A DNA stretch of 64,000 nucleotides from Cheiracanthium punctorium (GCA_038373885.1 JAWZYV010012263.1:558001-622000); one strand, 5' to 3'; shown: positions 10,827 to 22,275, counted from the stretch's first letter. Notes: generated from the letters alone by a model not told the origin. Numbers and translations: made by a program.

Positions 10827-12577
10827 AATTTGATTGCTTCTGACCTTGTATCTTTGATAAAAGGCTATTTGCGTATCAGCAAGTTGATGCCATTACATTC
10901 AGCCTGACGAACACTAAACCTGAAAAAAATCTCGAAGGTTTTTGCAATATGATTGGGGCAAGTATCTGAAATTCTAATGGAATCATCCCCCATGGACTAT
11001 TGGAAGCTGGACAGAAAATGGTTTACCCAGTTTCTAGGCATCTGCGATCTGCAGATAAAATAATTAACAGAATCTTTATATATAAAACACCTATTTTATG
11101 GTGAAATCAGGGTTTCTTTTTTTTTTTTTAAGAAAATGAAAGTTGGAAACAGGCAGGTTTTTACCAGCAGTGGAAGCACTGAAGTAACTTTCGTTTGTAT
11201 TTCTTCGAAATAAACTGTGTTTTACTTTTAAAACGTGGAAATTCAAAACTCCTATTATCTAATTCGCTAATGGTACGACACCGACGGTCTATACCGTATG
11301 CATCACTTAAAATCGTGCCAGATGTCTCCAAACCAATCGGCTTTAAAAAAAAAAAAAAAAAACACCGCCTAACTATAGTTATACCTATGACACCATTAAT
11401 TAGTATTTCGGGACCCATATCTGTGATCATGCTGATATCTGCAGTTCTGATATGTGTCACGCCACGCCTTCTGCCGTTAAATATCATGTAGGAAACAACT
11501 TAGAAAATAATTTTCTGAATTTAACAAAAATTCCATTTTGCTATTTCAACCGGATAGTTTTGTTCATAATTTGTTTTGTTTTTTGTTGAATCGAAAAAAA
11601 ACCTTTGTTCTTCCGGCGAAACTGCATTTTGGATATTTTCCTTGCTTTCATTTTATTAAACGTTTAACTTTAAAAAAAAAAAAAGATAGAAAGAGGATGA
11701 TAGCATTTACATATTACTTTATTTAGATCCTAAAGTTTGTAATATTTTGAAACGCATTCGAAGTAACAAGCTAAAGAATTGTTTTTATTTTTGGATACAC
11801 AAAAGGACTAAGATACATGTAAATAGTTCTAAACAAAAAGAAATCAAATTCTTTACTTAATATTTCAATTGAATTCCATCGAAATTTGTATTTCAAAATA
11901 CATTTTGTGGCACTTTAATGCATCAGACGCAAGCAGAAAAAAGAATGTCCAAATTCCCTTGTGGAATATAAACGTCCAAACAAATGCTCTTCCTTGAATT
12001 ATGCCCATAAGGATTTTTTTCTTTGAAATAAAAGAAACTCTCTTTTAAGAATATGTGATTGGGGAATTGAACTACGAAAATTTTGGCAAATTGAATTGAA
12101 TGGAATCATATTTGTCATAATTTGTTTCGGAAAACAATCTCTTAAATATGGAATTTTTCCCAATGAAATTAAATAGAGTTCTTACATTTAAAGTAAGCAC
12201 ACATATACATACAGTTCTAGCTTTCAGAAAATGCAAAAAAAAACCGACGATAAAATGTAGTAACTCGAACTTCACGTGTTGAAAAAGTAAAACAAAGAGT
12301 ACATATTTGAACAGTTTTGAAATTTTTGCATAAATATGAACAAAAATAATTTTTCTCCTTTCTACAATTTCCACTTTATACGCGTTCAGTTTTGTGTTCT
12401 TAATTCTATTTTTTGATCGATCGGTAATATGCGGCCAAAGAATATCCCCCCCCCCCCCTTTATGAGTCGTTTTATTTTTAGAGCGGCGCAGGTCCATTTT
12501 TAACACATGTTAGTTAATGATAACAATGAATGTAATCCGCTATGAGCTTTTTATTTATAAAATATATATAGTTTAAA
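10827..12577. other. AT-rich sequence without recognised genes
   Basis: It contains A/T runs (11110-11130, 11345-11362, 11672-11684) and a C run at 12447-12458. Overlapping sense and antisense ORFs at 11161-11491 and the antisense ORF at 12072-12506 have no domain signature. About 10840-11080 has a more mixed base composition that could be eroded coding or element sequence, but I cannot identify it. Confidence 0.45.
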
Positions 12578-12923
12578 AAACCAAAAAACACGCTTTAGCG
12601 ATCAATTGAACTAACTAAAAGGCGAAAAATAATTCTTAATATAGAAATAAATTAATGAACGAAAACTAATATTATTGTGAAAAAAGCGTGGTGTGCTTTG
12701 TGCTCTATTTTTTGTATCATTTTTGTACTAATCGTACCGATCGAATAGTCTCAAGAACTGATATATGGAGCACCCCACGCTTTTTTCAAAATAATATTAG
12801 TTAGTAGTCAATAATATTAGTCACAATAATATTAGTTTTCGTTCATTAATTTATTTCTATATTAAGAATTATTTTTCGCCTTTTAGTTAGTTCAATTTAT
12901 CGCTAAAGCGTGTTTTTTAGTTT
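12578..12923. mobile_element. Foldback (long-inverted-repeat) MITE
   Basis: A left arm of about 120 bp (12578-12697, with ACACGCTTTAGCGATCAATT and later GAAAAAAGCGTGG) is mirrored by a right arm from about 12772 to 12923 ending in CGCTAAAGCGTGTTTTTTAG. The right arm has an extra duplicated segment of about 20 bases (TAATATTAGT repeats near 12795-12830). The loop is non-coding. AAAGCGTGTT phrases similar to its ends recur at 12933, 13277 and 13661. Confidence 0.8.
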
Positions 12924-13064
12924 GATTTGCTATAAAAGCGTGTTTTTTAGTTCTTTTTAACTGTATGTATTTAAAATTTATTTTTAATTTTCGATATCTC
13001 TCATACGACACAAAGGAGCACTAAGTTGGAAAGTACAAAGAGATAATTTATTTTCACTGTGCAC

Positions 13065-13198
13065 CAGTGGCGTAGCCAGGATTTTATTGGTGGGCTGGGT
13101 ATCAAATTTAAAGCTAAAGTTCAATTGTAAGCTAAGTAAAGGGCCCAATTTCGGAGATAGTAGAAGCCCCCTGAGCCCCCCCTCCGGCTACGCCCCTG
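13065..13198 (+). mobile_element. Small hAT-type MITE with perfect 8-bp duplication
   Basis: The left end CAGTGGCGTAGCCAGG mirrors the right end CCGGCTACGCCCCTG. The exact duplication CTGTGCAC lies at 13057-13064 and 13199-13206. At 134 bp it is far too short to encode transposase. The termini resemble the CAGTGGCGCACCC family but the interior is different. Confidence 0.9.
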
Positions 13199-13354
13199 CT
13201 GTGCACCAAAATCAACCTACAGTTAAATGCTATCCTTTCTCACTAAAGGGGAAAAATAGGTCTCTAATCAGCAAATAAAAGCGTATTAAAAAGAATGGCC
13301 TTAACCTGTTCTTGTACTCAACTCTTCCATAATGTGATGGATGACGTTATTTTG

Positions 13355-13376
13355 AAAAAAAAAAAAAAAAAAAAAA
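13355..13376 (-). terminator. Oligo-T pol III termination signal for the tRNA
   Basis: An uninterrupted A run on the plus strand is a T run on the minus strand. It begins a few bases beyond the tRNA 3-prime end. Pol III needs only about four T residues, so this is ample. It could also be an unrelated simple repeat. Confidence 0.55.
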
Positions 13377-13379
13377 TAT

Positions 13380-13451
13380 TGTCGTGACCAGGATTCGAAC
13401 CTGGGTTATTGCGGCCACAACGCAATGTACTAACCGCTGTACAATCACGGC
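13380..13451 (-). tRNA. tRNA-His (anticodon GTG), with one acceptor mismatch
   Basis: Read on the minus strand, a full cloverleaf folds. It has a 7-bp acceptor, a GTAC/GTAC D stem, an anticodon stem TTGCG/CGCAA with loop TTGTGGC (anticodon GTG, His), a 4-base variable region, and a T arm CCAGG-TTCGAAT-CCTGG. The total is 72 nt with discriminator A. The second acceptor pair is C-A instead of a Watson-Crick pair. A long T run lies downstream on the minus strand (the A run at 13355-13376), which suits RNA polymerase III termination. The family adds G-1 after transcription. It is either a functional gene with a weak acceptor pair or a young pseudogene. Confidence 0.8.
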
Positions 13452-13499
13452 CACAGTAAGAAAGGGTTTTCACAAGATTGTAATGTTTGGAAGTGTTCT

Positions 13500-13680
13500 A
13501 CTTTCAATCAGGATAATCTTATAAGATTATTGTATTGTCACCAGTTCTTGATAAATGTACAAAGTTTGAATTAAATCTGTCCGTTTAAAGTGGGTCAAAA
13601 TCGAGTCTAAAGGAGTCGGTTACAAACATACAAGCATACAAACATACATACAGGTGAAGCTAATAAAAGCGTGTTAAAAA
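13500..13680 (+). repeat. Possible LINE-type 3-prime tail
   Basis: A phrase with repeated ACATACAAACATACATACAG followed by AATAAAAGCGTGTTAAAAAG resembles 3-prime ends of RTE-like LINEs. No reverse transcriptase coding sequence is present. The same AATAAAAGCGT phrase occurs at 13275. The assignment is tentative. Confidence 0.3.
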
Positions 13681-13830
13681 GTTCGTTCGCCACAAAAATT
13701 TCTTCAAAACATTCATCATTTTGTCGTTATAAATTTACATAATTAATGAAATTACAATTTTCAAATACAAACCCTTAAATATCTCCTTGTAATATAAAAT
13801 GGACGCACACTATTTTCAGAAAAAACACCA

Positions 13831-14050
13831 GGCACAACTATGGCCGAGTGTATGAGACTGCATCGACCATGGTAGATGTCTGAAGTGTGAAAGTCTAGTG
13901 ATTTTTAACGCGTGGCTGTCGATCTAACGGTCTGGATTTTTAAGGCTTTCTCCAGAGAGAATGTGAATACGTGTTAGAGACCCTTTAAAAGTTCTCCGCC
14001 CAAGGATTCCCCCCCCTATAGGCACATACCCCTCGTGTAAGTTGCCTTAA
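13831..14050 (+). repeat. tRNA-headed SINE, family A (copy 1)
   Basis: The head TGGCCGAGTGTATGAGACTG looks like a pol III A box of a tRNA-like promoter. The body shares CGATCTAACGGTCTGGA and CCCTTTAAAAGTTCTCCGCC with the copies at 16306, 20683, 42976, 60240 and 60662. It ends near TGCCTTA like the others. It is diverged and non-coding. Confidence 0.8.
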
Positions 14051-16305
14051 CACAATATGCACGAGGAAAACTTCAATTTATATTAAATCATAAAGGGCTC
14101 CTAACATATTTCTCAAATAGGAAATATTTATTTTTACAAATTTTATTTATTTGCTTTGAAATTAAAATTGAAGAAAACTTTAAAATTCTAAATTGATGTC
14201 TTTGAGAAAGAATTAAATTAGAATAGTTAAAATAAAAATGACAATTGTTTAAGCTTTAAATGAAATTTGTTTATTGAAACAATTTCTTTTGATTTTCAAG
14301 AGATTCTATACTTTTTTCCTAATATAGGTTTAAAAAAATTACAGTTCATTCTTAAATTAATGGCAATTCAATGTAACATTATTTGTTTTCTCAAAATCGT
14401 TCGCTTTTCAGGTTGAAATCAAATTTTATAGTCCTAGCTAATAAAACTCACGGAATAAGAAACGTTGTATATTATAAATTTAAGTGCGACTTTACCAATA
14501 AATAGAAAAAGAAAACAAAATATTTTCTTTGTGGTAGAAGCAATCTCATATTTTGATTTATGAAAGACAAATAGGAACGCCGGGTAAAAACATTTTCATT
14601 AAATTGGAAATTGAAGAAGTCATTTGAAAATATTTTATATATTTATTCTATCATAGCTCATTTTCTGTTGCGCACTTATTTAAAATATAATGCATTCCGA
14701 AGTACAACAGTGTATTTGAAGCGCCTTTTTTTTTCTTATTTTTATTTATCCATTTATTTAAATTTCCGATAACAGATATACATGTTCGTTTAATCACACG
14801 ATAATAAAAATTAAAAATTAAAAATTTTAGTTTAAAAGGGAAAAAAAGCGTAAATGTAGCTTATGAAATATTCTGTAATATAGGATAAATTGGGGTTATG
14901 ACATTTGTTAATATTGTATAATTTAAAAATATATTAAGGAAAACTAAATTAAAATATTTTATGTATTTTGTTATATTTAATTTGGAAATAAATCATAAAA
15001 AAGAAAAATGAATTTATTATTTTTAAAAATGTCAAATGCTCAAGATTTACTGTCATGGTCTTGTGAGCAGAGCCAAAGTGCATTCCAAGACATTAAAAGT
15101 ATATCATAATAAATGAAGTAAATACAAAAAGCCGATTTAGATTACGGACATCTTAAAATAATTATTACTTTCTCAAAATTAATTAATAGTATATAGTTTC
15201 ACATTGCGTCACAACTCTCTCTTAATGAATAGACGTCAATCTAGTTTCTATTTGCATATATATATTCTAGGAGGGCATATGCTACTAAAAAAAAAGTGCT
15301 TTTACTAGAGTCCACCTCTAGTCACACACGAAAAAAAAAAAAAAAAAAAAAAAATCCAGTCACGAAATTTCAGAAACAGCTTCTGTTTCTGAACTGTCTT
15401 AAACCTTTATTTTGGCTTATTTTATTTCTTTATTTCGACTTTATTTTGTTTTTGAAAGGTCAACACTACGTAGTACAAAATTCTTTCAAGTTTTTTGGAC
15501 AATTCTTAGAATTCGATATTTTTCCTTGTATAAAAAGAGTGATTTTCAACACATCATGGCAGCTAGATGATATTTTAATTTAATAAATGGAAATTATAAA
15601 GATCTTACTCAATTTGTATCAATTATTTACGCATCGGGGTAGCTCTAATCACTAATAAAAGCAAGAATAGAAGTCTCAACTGTTCCAACAAAAGCTGTTT
15701 GTTTCATCAAGAAAAATCAAGCGGTCATAGTTTCCCGAATAATGGACATAATTACCCAATTTTTTTTTCAATTTTGTGATTTTGTTGGAGTAATTATGAG
15801 CACTCCCCCTTAAATTATAAGCAACTAGGCCTATGGAAACAACTAGGTAATTTTAAAAAGTAAAAATCCCCCCTCCCCACCCTTATTAATTCAACTCACA
15901 CTTTTCCTATAATTAAGAGTTAAGAATTCACAAAATGGTCGTAATTAAACCATTTGACCCTATATTTCTAAAACGATCAGAACGATCATACTGTTTTTTT
16001 TTTTGTTTTTTTTTAAACGTTCCATTTACTTATATAACTTTTACGTTATATAACTTTTTACGTAATACTTACGTTATATAACTTTTTACGTCAACCCATC
16101 AGTCGACACTACATGCATCATTCAAAACCTTTGACAAACGAATTTAAAATATTCAAAATAGAAAAGTACTCAAATTTAAAATATTCAAAATAAAAAAGTA
16201 TTAAAATGTCAGCACGTTAAACGCTCTATAACTTGCAGTGTAAAATTTTACAGTAAATGTTCTTTGTAAAAACAGTTTCCTGTAAAGCAGTCATGATAAC
16301 CGAGG
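14051..16305. other. AT-rich sequence without recognised genes
   Basis: It contains an A24 tract at 15331-15354, a C-rich strip near 15868-15882 and a short tandem repeat at 16031-16092. The 95-aa ORF at 15296-15583 starts in the A run (poly-Lys) and has no domain-like sequence. Confidence 0.5.
16031..16092 (+). repeat. Short tandem repeat TTATATAACTTTTTACG
   Basis: Three near-identical units of ACGTTATATAACTTTTTACG with slightly uneven spacing are visible. No function is inferred. Confidence 0.7.
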
Positions 16306-16524
16306 CCCCACCGTGGCCGAGTATATAAGTCACTGAACATGATAGATGGCTGAAATGTGAAGGTACGGCGTTCGGTCCTACCGCGCGTCTGTCTATCAAA
16401 CGGCCTGGAGTTTTAGGAGATTATCTGTAGATGTAAAGTAAATACGCATTAGTACCCCTTAAAAAGTCCTCCACACAACGCATCCCCCCTAGGCAGCTAT
16501 AGCCCTTGTGTAGCTTTGCCTTAA
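16306..16524 (+). repeat. tRNA-headed SINE, family A (copy 2, best preserved)
   Basis: It starts CCCACCGTGGCCGAGTATAT. The tRNA-like head includes GGCGTTCGGTCCTACC as a B-box-like motif. The body has GGCCTGGAGTTTT and CCCCTTAAAAAGTCCTCC. It ends TAGCTTTGCCTTA. The GGCCGAG start is reminiscent of class II tRNAs such as Leu or Ser, but the parent tRNA is not established. Confidence 0.85.
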
Positions 16525-18170
16525 CAAAAAACCCTCCAACAACTCAGCCCCCTTCCCAACTTAACCAGTTACACCTCCCCTCCCCTTGGCATATTCCCCT
16601 CGCATAGGCTTGCCATAGAACACAAAAACGATAAATAAGAGACAATTAAAATGGTGTGTCAATTTTTTTTACTAGAAATTTAATAATTCTCTATAATTAG
16701 AACATAAAATTTTCTTATTTTTACAATTTAAAACAACGACGCTATTGCTTTTATTTTTAGAATTAACCATGCAGTTTAAAAAAATATCTTTATCTTGAAT
16801 AAATATATTCCACAGCTACAATTTTTGCGTAGACGTTAGTTGTTTTATAACAGTAATTTTTGAAAATGAGTTTGATTTGAAGTAACCTGAGACGACCACC
16901 AGTACCCTAATTCATTTTTCAGTAGAAACATTTGGGAAGATAATTTTTGAAAATTAATTGCCAATTTGTAATCGTTAACATTTCTAAAAAATCATAAATC
17001 ATTTAAATAAAAATAACGAGTTGTTTTACCCTCCCCTCCCGATAAACAAATAAATAAATAAATAAATAATTTTTTAACATATTTAATTTTCGAAAGGGTA
17101 CTATCGATTTGATCTATATCTGAAGGTCAACATGAAAGAGGAAATTATCTATTTTATATTTTATATAAAAAATAGAATAATTTTTAAATAGAATCTATAT
17201 TTAAAGAAGTACACAGTAAAGGAAAAATTACAGAATAAATAAGGTGTAATTGAATATAAAGGTCTCAGGTTGAACAAATGCGTTTACTTGATGGTTAAAA
17301 AATTGCAACTAACTAAAACAAGCCTTTTGTTCTTTCTGTTCAGCAGTAATTGTTCAATAAATTGTTAATGGTCAAGTAAATAAAAATTAGTAAAAACTTT
17401 TACGATTACAGACAAATACCATAATTTAATGAGAATGTGTTTTCTTTCTTTTTCTTCTTTTTTTTTTATTGTTAGCTTTTTACAGAAAATTCCGAGAAAA
17501 AAATTTCTTTTCGTGGAAATATGTTTTATTTTAAGTACTCAAATTATAAGAAAAAAGAAAAGAAGGAAGCATATAAACTAGAGATTTTTTGGAATCTGAA
17601 TCCGTTTAAATGAGTAAAAATTTCGGTATTCAGCGTATTTTAGACGGGTCTTTTCTTTAGTATAAAATTATGACACTATATTTTAATATTTCACACTCCT
17701 TTTCCCATTAGAGATTAATTCTGCAGTAATCTGAGAATGTAATTATAAAGGAAACATTTAAAATCTACAAATTTACTGCTGTCATTTAGTTATTTTATAG
17801 TCAGCATTTACCGTTTACATTCAGCAAAAAACAATTAAATTATCTTGTATGTAAAAGTTGTATGTAAATGCTCTGCGCCGATTTGACTATAAAACTTTGT
17901 TATTGTTTTATAATATATCCTAAAAAGAATACAATTTGTACAGAACAACACATATAAATGATACTCATACATACGTGATTCGAACCGTTCATACCCACAT
18001 ACCTCCATCTACGTGGCATAATAGAGACGATCTCGAGAGAGTTTCGGGTATCACGATTCTGAAAAGTGCATTTCTGCATCTACAATAAGAGTGGGAATTC
18101 AAAAATGCACTCTATAGGAAGGATAACTTCAAGCTGAAGGAAGATTGACAACATGTCTTATCCCTTAACC
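16525..18170. other. AT-rich sequence without recognised genes
   Basis: It has CT-rich strips at about 16535-16590 and an AAAT microsatellite at 17047-17070. About 17940-18120 is less AT-biased and holds a small inverted repeat (AAAAGTGCATTT with AAAAATGCACT). Nothing is coding. Confidence 0.5.
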
Positions 18171-18668
18171 CAGGGGTTCCCAAATTTTTTTCGCTCGCGG
18201 CACCCTTGTCAGGCTAAATGCATTTCGCGGCACCCTTGTCAGGCTAAAAACATTTCGTGGCACCCTTTTCAGGCTAAAAACTTTCGCGGCAGATTTCCTT
18301 TAAAGCAATATGAATATGAAGGTTAGAATGAAGCAGTTTGGATGCATTTTACGTTATTTTTTGTTTGTTTATAGGGCTAACTATCAAGAAAGTACTCTCT
18401 TGGGAAAGGGATATAGGATTTTGTCAATACCCCCATTTCAGGGAGTTCCTATAAAAGAGAGGCTACAGGACAGTCTTGAACTTGACTGAAATATTTTTGT
18501 TTGAGCCCACTTAGTGATCGTCTTGGCTCACTTTCTTGGGGATACAGGTTAAGAGGAAAATATTTGATTATACTCCACCAAAACACTTTTCTTGATTATC
18601 TCCACGGCACCCCTGACATACACTCGGGGCACCCTAGGGTGCCGCGGCACCCAGTTTGGGAACCCCTG
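18171..18668 (+). mobile_element. hAT-type MITE, CAGGGGTTCCCAAA family
   Basis: CAGGGGTTCCCAAA at the left mirrors TTTGGGAACCCCTG at the right. The exact 8-bp duplication CCTTAACC lies at 18163-18170 and 18669-18676. Near the left end a unit with CGGCACCCTTGTCAGGCTAAA is repeated three times. The element inserted exactly into the TTAACCC edge of the piggyBac-type MITE that follows. Confidence 0.93.
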
Positions 18669-19154
18669 CCTTAACCCTTTAACGCGCAGTGTTCCCGCTA
18701 TGGTAACACCAAACTCTGACGTTGTGACTGTTGCCAGTCACGTAGAATAGATTTGTTTTCTATAAATATAGTTGCGGATGACATAGCTCCACGAGAAGCC
18801 TTTACTTTTTAGCACGTCCTTTCCCGTAAAAAAATTGTCCGATTTTTTTAACAGCACTGACATCTGCTGAAAAATGGAAGAATGCGAGAACAGCTGGATA
18901 GATTGCCCAATATTGAAAAAGCGCAGCCGTTGCGATCGCTCGACTTAACCCAGACAGCGCAGAAAACTTGCATTAAACTTACAGCAAGCTTGATTTATCA
19001 AGTCAATAAGCTTGAATTAAGCTTGAAAATTTCAAGCGTGTAAGCTTCATGCAAGCTTGAATCAAGTGTTCTTGTTTACACTTGCCCAGCTTGCATTAAG
19101 CTTGACATTTCAACCTTGAATCAAGCTTGACATTTCAAGCTTAAAAAATTTTCC

Positions 19155-19345
19155 TAAATACACGGGGCGCCGGTCGGCGAACTCGCCCCACATATTTTAC
19201 TTTGCCACGCATTTTCCCCCTCTACGTTGAAATTTCAATTTAATTTAATCTGTTTCCATCAAGTGTTCGTGGCTGGAATAGAACCCGGGACCTTTCGGTT
19301 GGGAGTCGAGCTCGCTATCCGTTCAGCTACTGAGCTTCACGCAGA
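19155..19345 (-). repeat. tRNA-headed SINE, family B
   Basis: On the minus strand the head reads AGCTCAGTAGCTGAACGGAT (A-box-like), then an anticodon-loop-like CTCCCAA (CCC, Gly-like), then GGTCCCGGGTTCTATTCC (B-box-like). A non-tRNA body follows, containing GGGGCGAGTTCGCCGACC. The cloverleaf has mismatches and a body is attached, so this is a SINE, not a tRNA gene. It is nested in the CCCAGACAGC element. Confidence 0.75.
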
Positions 19346-20054
19346 TATGACTAAAGTTTGAAGTGACTTATCACGCCGTTTTCTCGCCAGATTGATAAGT
19401 GGGCGATGTGTTATTTGTTTCTTTTTTTTCATGGGATGCATCAAAATTAAAATAATGTTATGTGTGATTTAGAGACTCTACTAATAGGGAAATAAACATA
19501 ATATAAACTTAAGAGCAGCACACGTTTTAAAACTTTCAATACCGCAACACTCATGAGCAATACTGCTGGCCAAAATCGAGACAAACGACTGATTTTGAAA
19601 TCAATTTCGTAGTATAATTGTATTTTATTTTGAAGAATTTCCATATTTGGAAATATAGAATGGGTTTACTTACTTAACACAAATTTTGTGTTAAGTAATC
19701 TGAAATCAAAGAAACAGATAGTCAAACGTTAATTCGAAATGCTATATCACAGTGCTAACATGTATGGAATACAAACACTTAAGTCATTTTTGTAAATATT
19801 TCTTAAAATAACAAATAATTGAAAAATTTTGCTATTTTTAACGCTAAAAATTCTCTTTACAAATGTGGTTAGTTATTTTCCTACATATCGGTATGCTATA
19901 TCGATATAAAGCATTTCGAAGAATTAAAAATAAGTTTAAATTAATTTATACAAATGTAAATTTGAATTATTTTCATTGTTCATACTTTATAATTAAAAAA
20001 AATGATTTAACTTCTGAATTTTTTTTTTATCCTTTGTAATTTTATTTTAAAACT

Positions 20055-20135
20055 ACAAAAGTGTAAGATTTCTGGGCCCTAAAATCTGTAGGCCCTGGGC
20101 AGTTGCCCCGTTTGCCCAGCCGGTAATATGGCACT
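20055..20135 (-). mobile_element. hAT-like terminal fragment
   Basis: On the minus strand it starts CAGTGCCATATTACCGGC and continues GGGCAAACGGGGCAACTGCC, the style of a hAT left end. No matching right end or 8-bp duplication is seen, so it is a truncated remnant within the 18949-20331 element. Confidence 0.4.
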
Positions 20136-20682
20136 GGTAATAAAATAAAACACATATTTTACGAACTTTTAGCAAATTTGAGGACGCTAGACAATTAATG
20201 TCCATTCTCTTTCACAGATAGCGCCATCACTGCGCACTTTGAAAGCTAAAATCAAGCTAAAGCCAAGCTTGCAGTAATACGTCAAATTGAAGGAAATGTC
20301 AAGCTTGATTTAAGCTTATGTGCTGTCTGGGAACTACCAGCAAGATGGCGGACGATCGAAACGTTCATCGCGCGCCACAGATCTAGAGACCCTTTTTTGA
20401 GGACAAGCTGCATCAAAAAAGGATCTCTAGATCTGTGGCACGCGATGAACCTTTCGATCGTTCGCTATCTTGCTGGTAGTTAAGTCGAGCGATGGCAACG
20501 GCTGCCCTTTTTTCAGCATTGGGAAAGGGTTGAGCCTCAAAGGGTTAAGCAATATTTTTAAAAAAATAATATATTTTATTTTAAGAATATATCTAGTTGG
20601 GAAATAGTTTAGAGAGTTGATATATTGAAACATTTATCCAAAAGTACTTTTAAATAGAAAGTCTGTTTGTTTGTGTATTAAA

Positions 20683-20855
20683 GTAAAGCAACTCGAGGGC
20701 TATCTGCCTTCAGAGAGGGGAGGTGCCTTGGGCGAAGGACTTTTTATGGGGTTCTAACTCGTAGTCACGTTACATCTGGAGAAAACAGAACAAAACTCCA
20801 GATTGTTAGATCGACAGCCGCACGGTAGTCCAGAACGCTGGACCCAGTGAAAGTT
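20683..20855 (-). repeat. SINE family A, minus strand, head truncated
   Basis: GGGCGAAGGACTTTTTATGG, then GGTTCTAACTCGTAGTCACG and TAGATCGACAGCCGCACGG, is the reverse complement of the family A body. The tRNA-like head is missing beyond about 20855. Confidence 0.8.
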
Positions 20856-22092
20856 TAGTTAAATAGAACGAAAAACGAGAGAAAGAAACGAAATAAACAT
20901 GAAACTGAACATACGAATCCAGTCACAAAAATTAAACAATAGGAAATAGAAAATTTTAAATTTGAGTACATAGCATCTCTCATCAGGTGCCACCAGTAGT
21001 TGTATTCAAAGAAAAAAATAGCAAGGTTTCGTAGGTAGTTTAGACAAAAAAGGGGGATGAGGAGGGGGGGGGAGGCAATATTTCCAACATAGGAGTACGA
21101 CCTTGCTAAAGAAAAAAATGTTTAAAAATTACCCAGCAACTTTGTTTATTTATTTATTTTATTGTCTATTGTTATATATTTTTGCTACTCTGGGCTGAGG
21201 GAAAGCGAAACATATGACTTTTTATTATAAATACATATGCATAGAAATGACAAATCTCAACTTCCCTCACTTTCACGATTTTTTTTCCCCTCGCTTATTG
21301 TTTTCTATCGTACCAACAAGATGAAAAACTCGCAGAAAGATATATATATGCAGAATAGCTGAAATAAAACTACTTTAGCTAAGACATTCTAAGCTGGATA
21401 CTACCGGAAGCTGGAACGTCCAATCAAAATTTATAAAATTCCCCTTTCTTATTTCTCAGCCGTTTCGAATGCAGATAACTTTACAGAGCTTGGGGGAGTA
21501 AAGGGGAAAAAAAAAGAAAAAGTTTTTCCAATTGACCGTTTTTTTTTTTTTCTTTCCCTCCTCCCCTCAAACCACAACCTCTTTCCATCTTTTATGAAAT
21601 AAACACTAAGAATAATATTAAATGTGATTTTCTTATTAGGCATTAAAAAAATAAATAAATAAATAAATAAAAAAGGAAGAAAAATTCCACTTTATCGTGA
21701 GGCTTTAAGACTGAAAATGCGGGTTCAGAAAAACTGAAACGTAAAGAAATTGGATTTTTGCCGAAAGATTGTTCCATGGCCATAGGGGCTGGAGTGAGAT
21801 AGTTCGATACATTATCCTATCAATCCTTCAAGCCAAAAAGTATTTAAATGAGAAAATTAAAAAAGTAATACTTTTTGTATTTGTTTTACGAATTGTACAA
21901 AAATGTTCGATACGTATAACTCAATGTTAGAAGGAAAAATTAATTTTTTAAAAATAGATTCAAGGGAATAAATAGGAAGGGCTGATGACAGCAAAACGCT
22001 TCTGTGGTTCTTTGAGGGTTTTTTTTTTTTTTTCCTATTGTAGCTTCAGTTCAAAATCACTTAAATATCTACCTATGTCTGCATTTCCTATC
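20856..22092. other. AT-rich sequence without recognised genes
   Basis: It has a G-rich strip at about 21050-21075, AAAT repeats at 21648-21670 and T runs. The antisense ORF 21449-21643 is low in complexity. Nothing else is supported. Confidence 0.5.
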
Positions 22093-22275
22093 CAGTGGCG
22101 GATACAGAAAATTTTTGGGGGAGGGGATAGCTAAAAAAATATTTTTTGAAAAAAAAAAATGTACAATAAAGCAAAATGTTACCGTAAAGCTATGTAAAAA
22201 CTTTTTGGGAGGGGCTAATTTATAAAAGAAAAAAGCTCATTTCACCTACGCAAAGTGTACCGTAAAGCAAAATGT
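22093..22275 (+). mobile_element. hAT-like left-end fragment
   Basis: CAGTGGCGGATACAG followed by a G-rich strip is typical of hAT MITE left ends. A phrase with GTACCGTAAAGCAAAATGTTAC occurs twice nearby in similar form. No mirrored right end or duplication is seen. Confidence 0.4.

Larger units (their letters stand above)
18949..20331. mobile_element. CCCAGACAGC inverted-terminus element with CAAGCTTG clusters
   Basis: CCCAGACAGC at 18949-18958 mirrors GCTGTCTGGG at 20322-20331. Removing it restores the host MITE phrase CTTAACTACC, leaving an AA duplicated. Its left 190 bases are packed with AAGCTTG and TCAAGCTT phrases. A sparser set lies inside the right end (20245-20315). It also holds a SINE (19155-19345) and a hAT-like scrap (20055-20135). 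There is no coding region. The superfamily is undetermined. Confidence 0.75.
18671..20548 (-). mobile_element. piggyBac-type MITE (copy 2), split by a 1.38-kb insertion
   Basis: It begins TTAACCCTTTAACGCGCAGT and ends GAGCCTCAAAGGGTTAA, so TTAA flanks CCCTTT/AAAGGG termini, the hallmark of the piggyBac superfamily. Orientation is opposite to the copies at 33058 and 52045. The central hairpin (about 20360-20455) is intact: CCACAGATCTAGAGACCC is mirrored by GGATCTCTAGATCTGTGG. The insertion 18949-20331 interrupts the phrase CTTAACTACC. No transposase is present. Confidence 0.85.

Noticed and set aside
11161..11491. Sense and antisense ORFs of about 100 aa
   Set aside because: Both pass through an A18 tract and lack any recognisable domain.
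19262..19340. Possible tRNA gene on the minus strand
   Set aside because: The cloverleaf has stem mismatches and a non-tRNA body is attached, so it is a SINE head.
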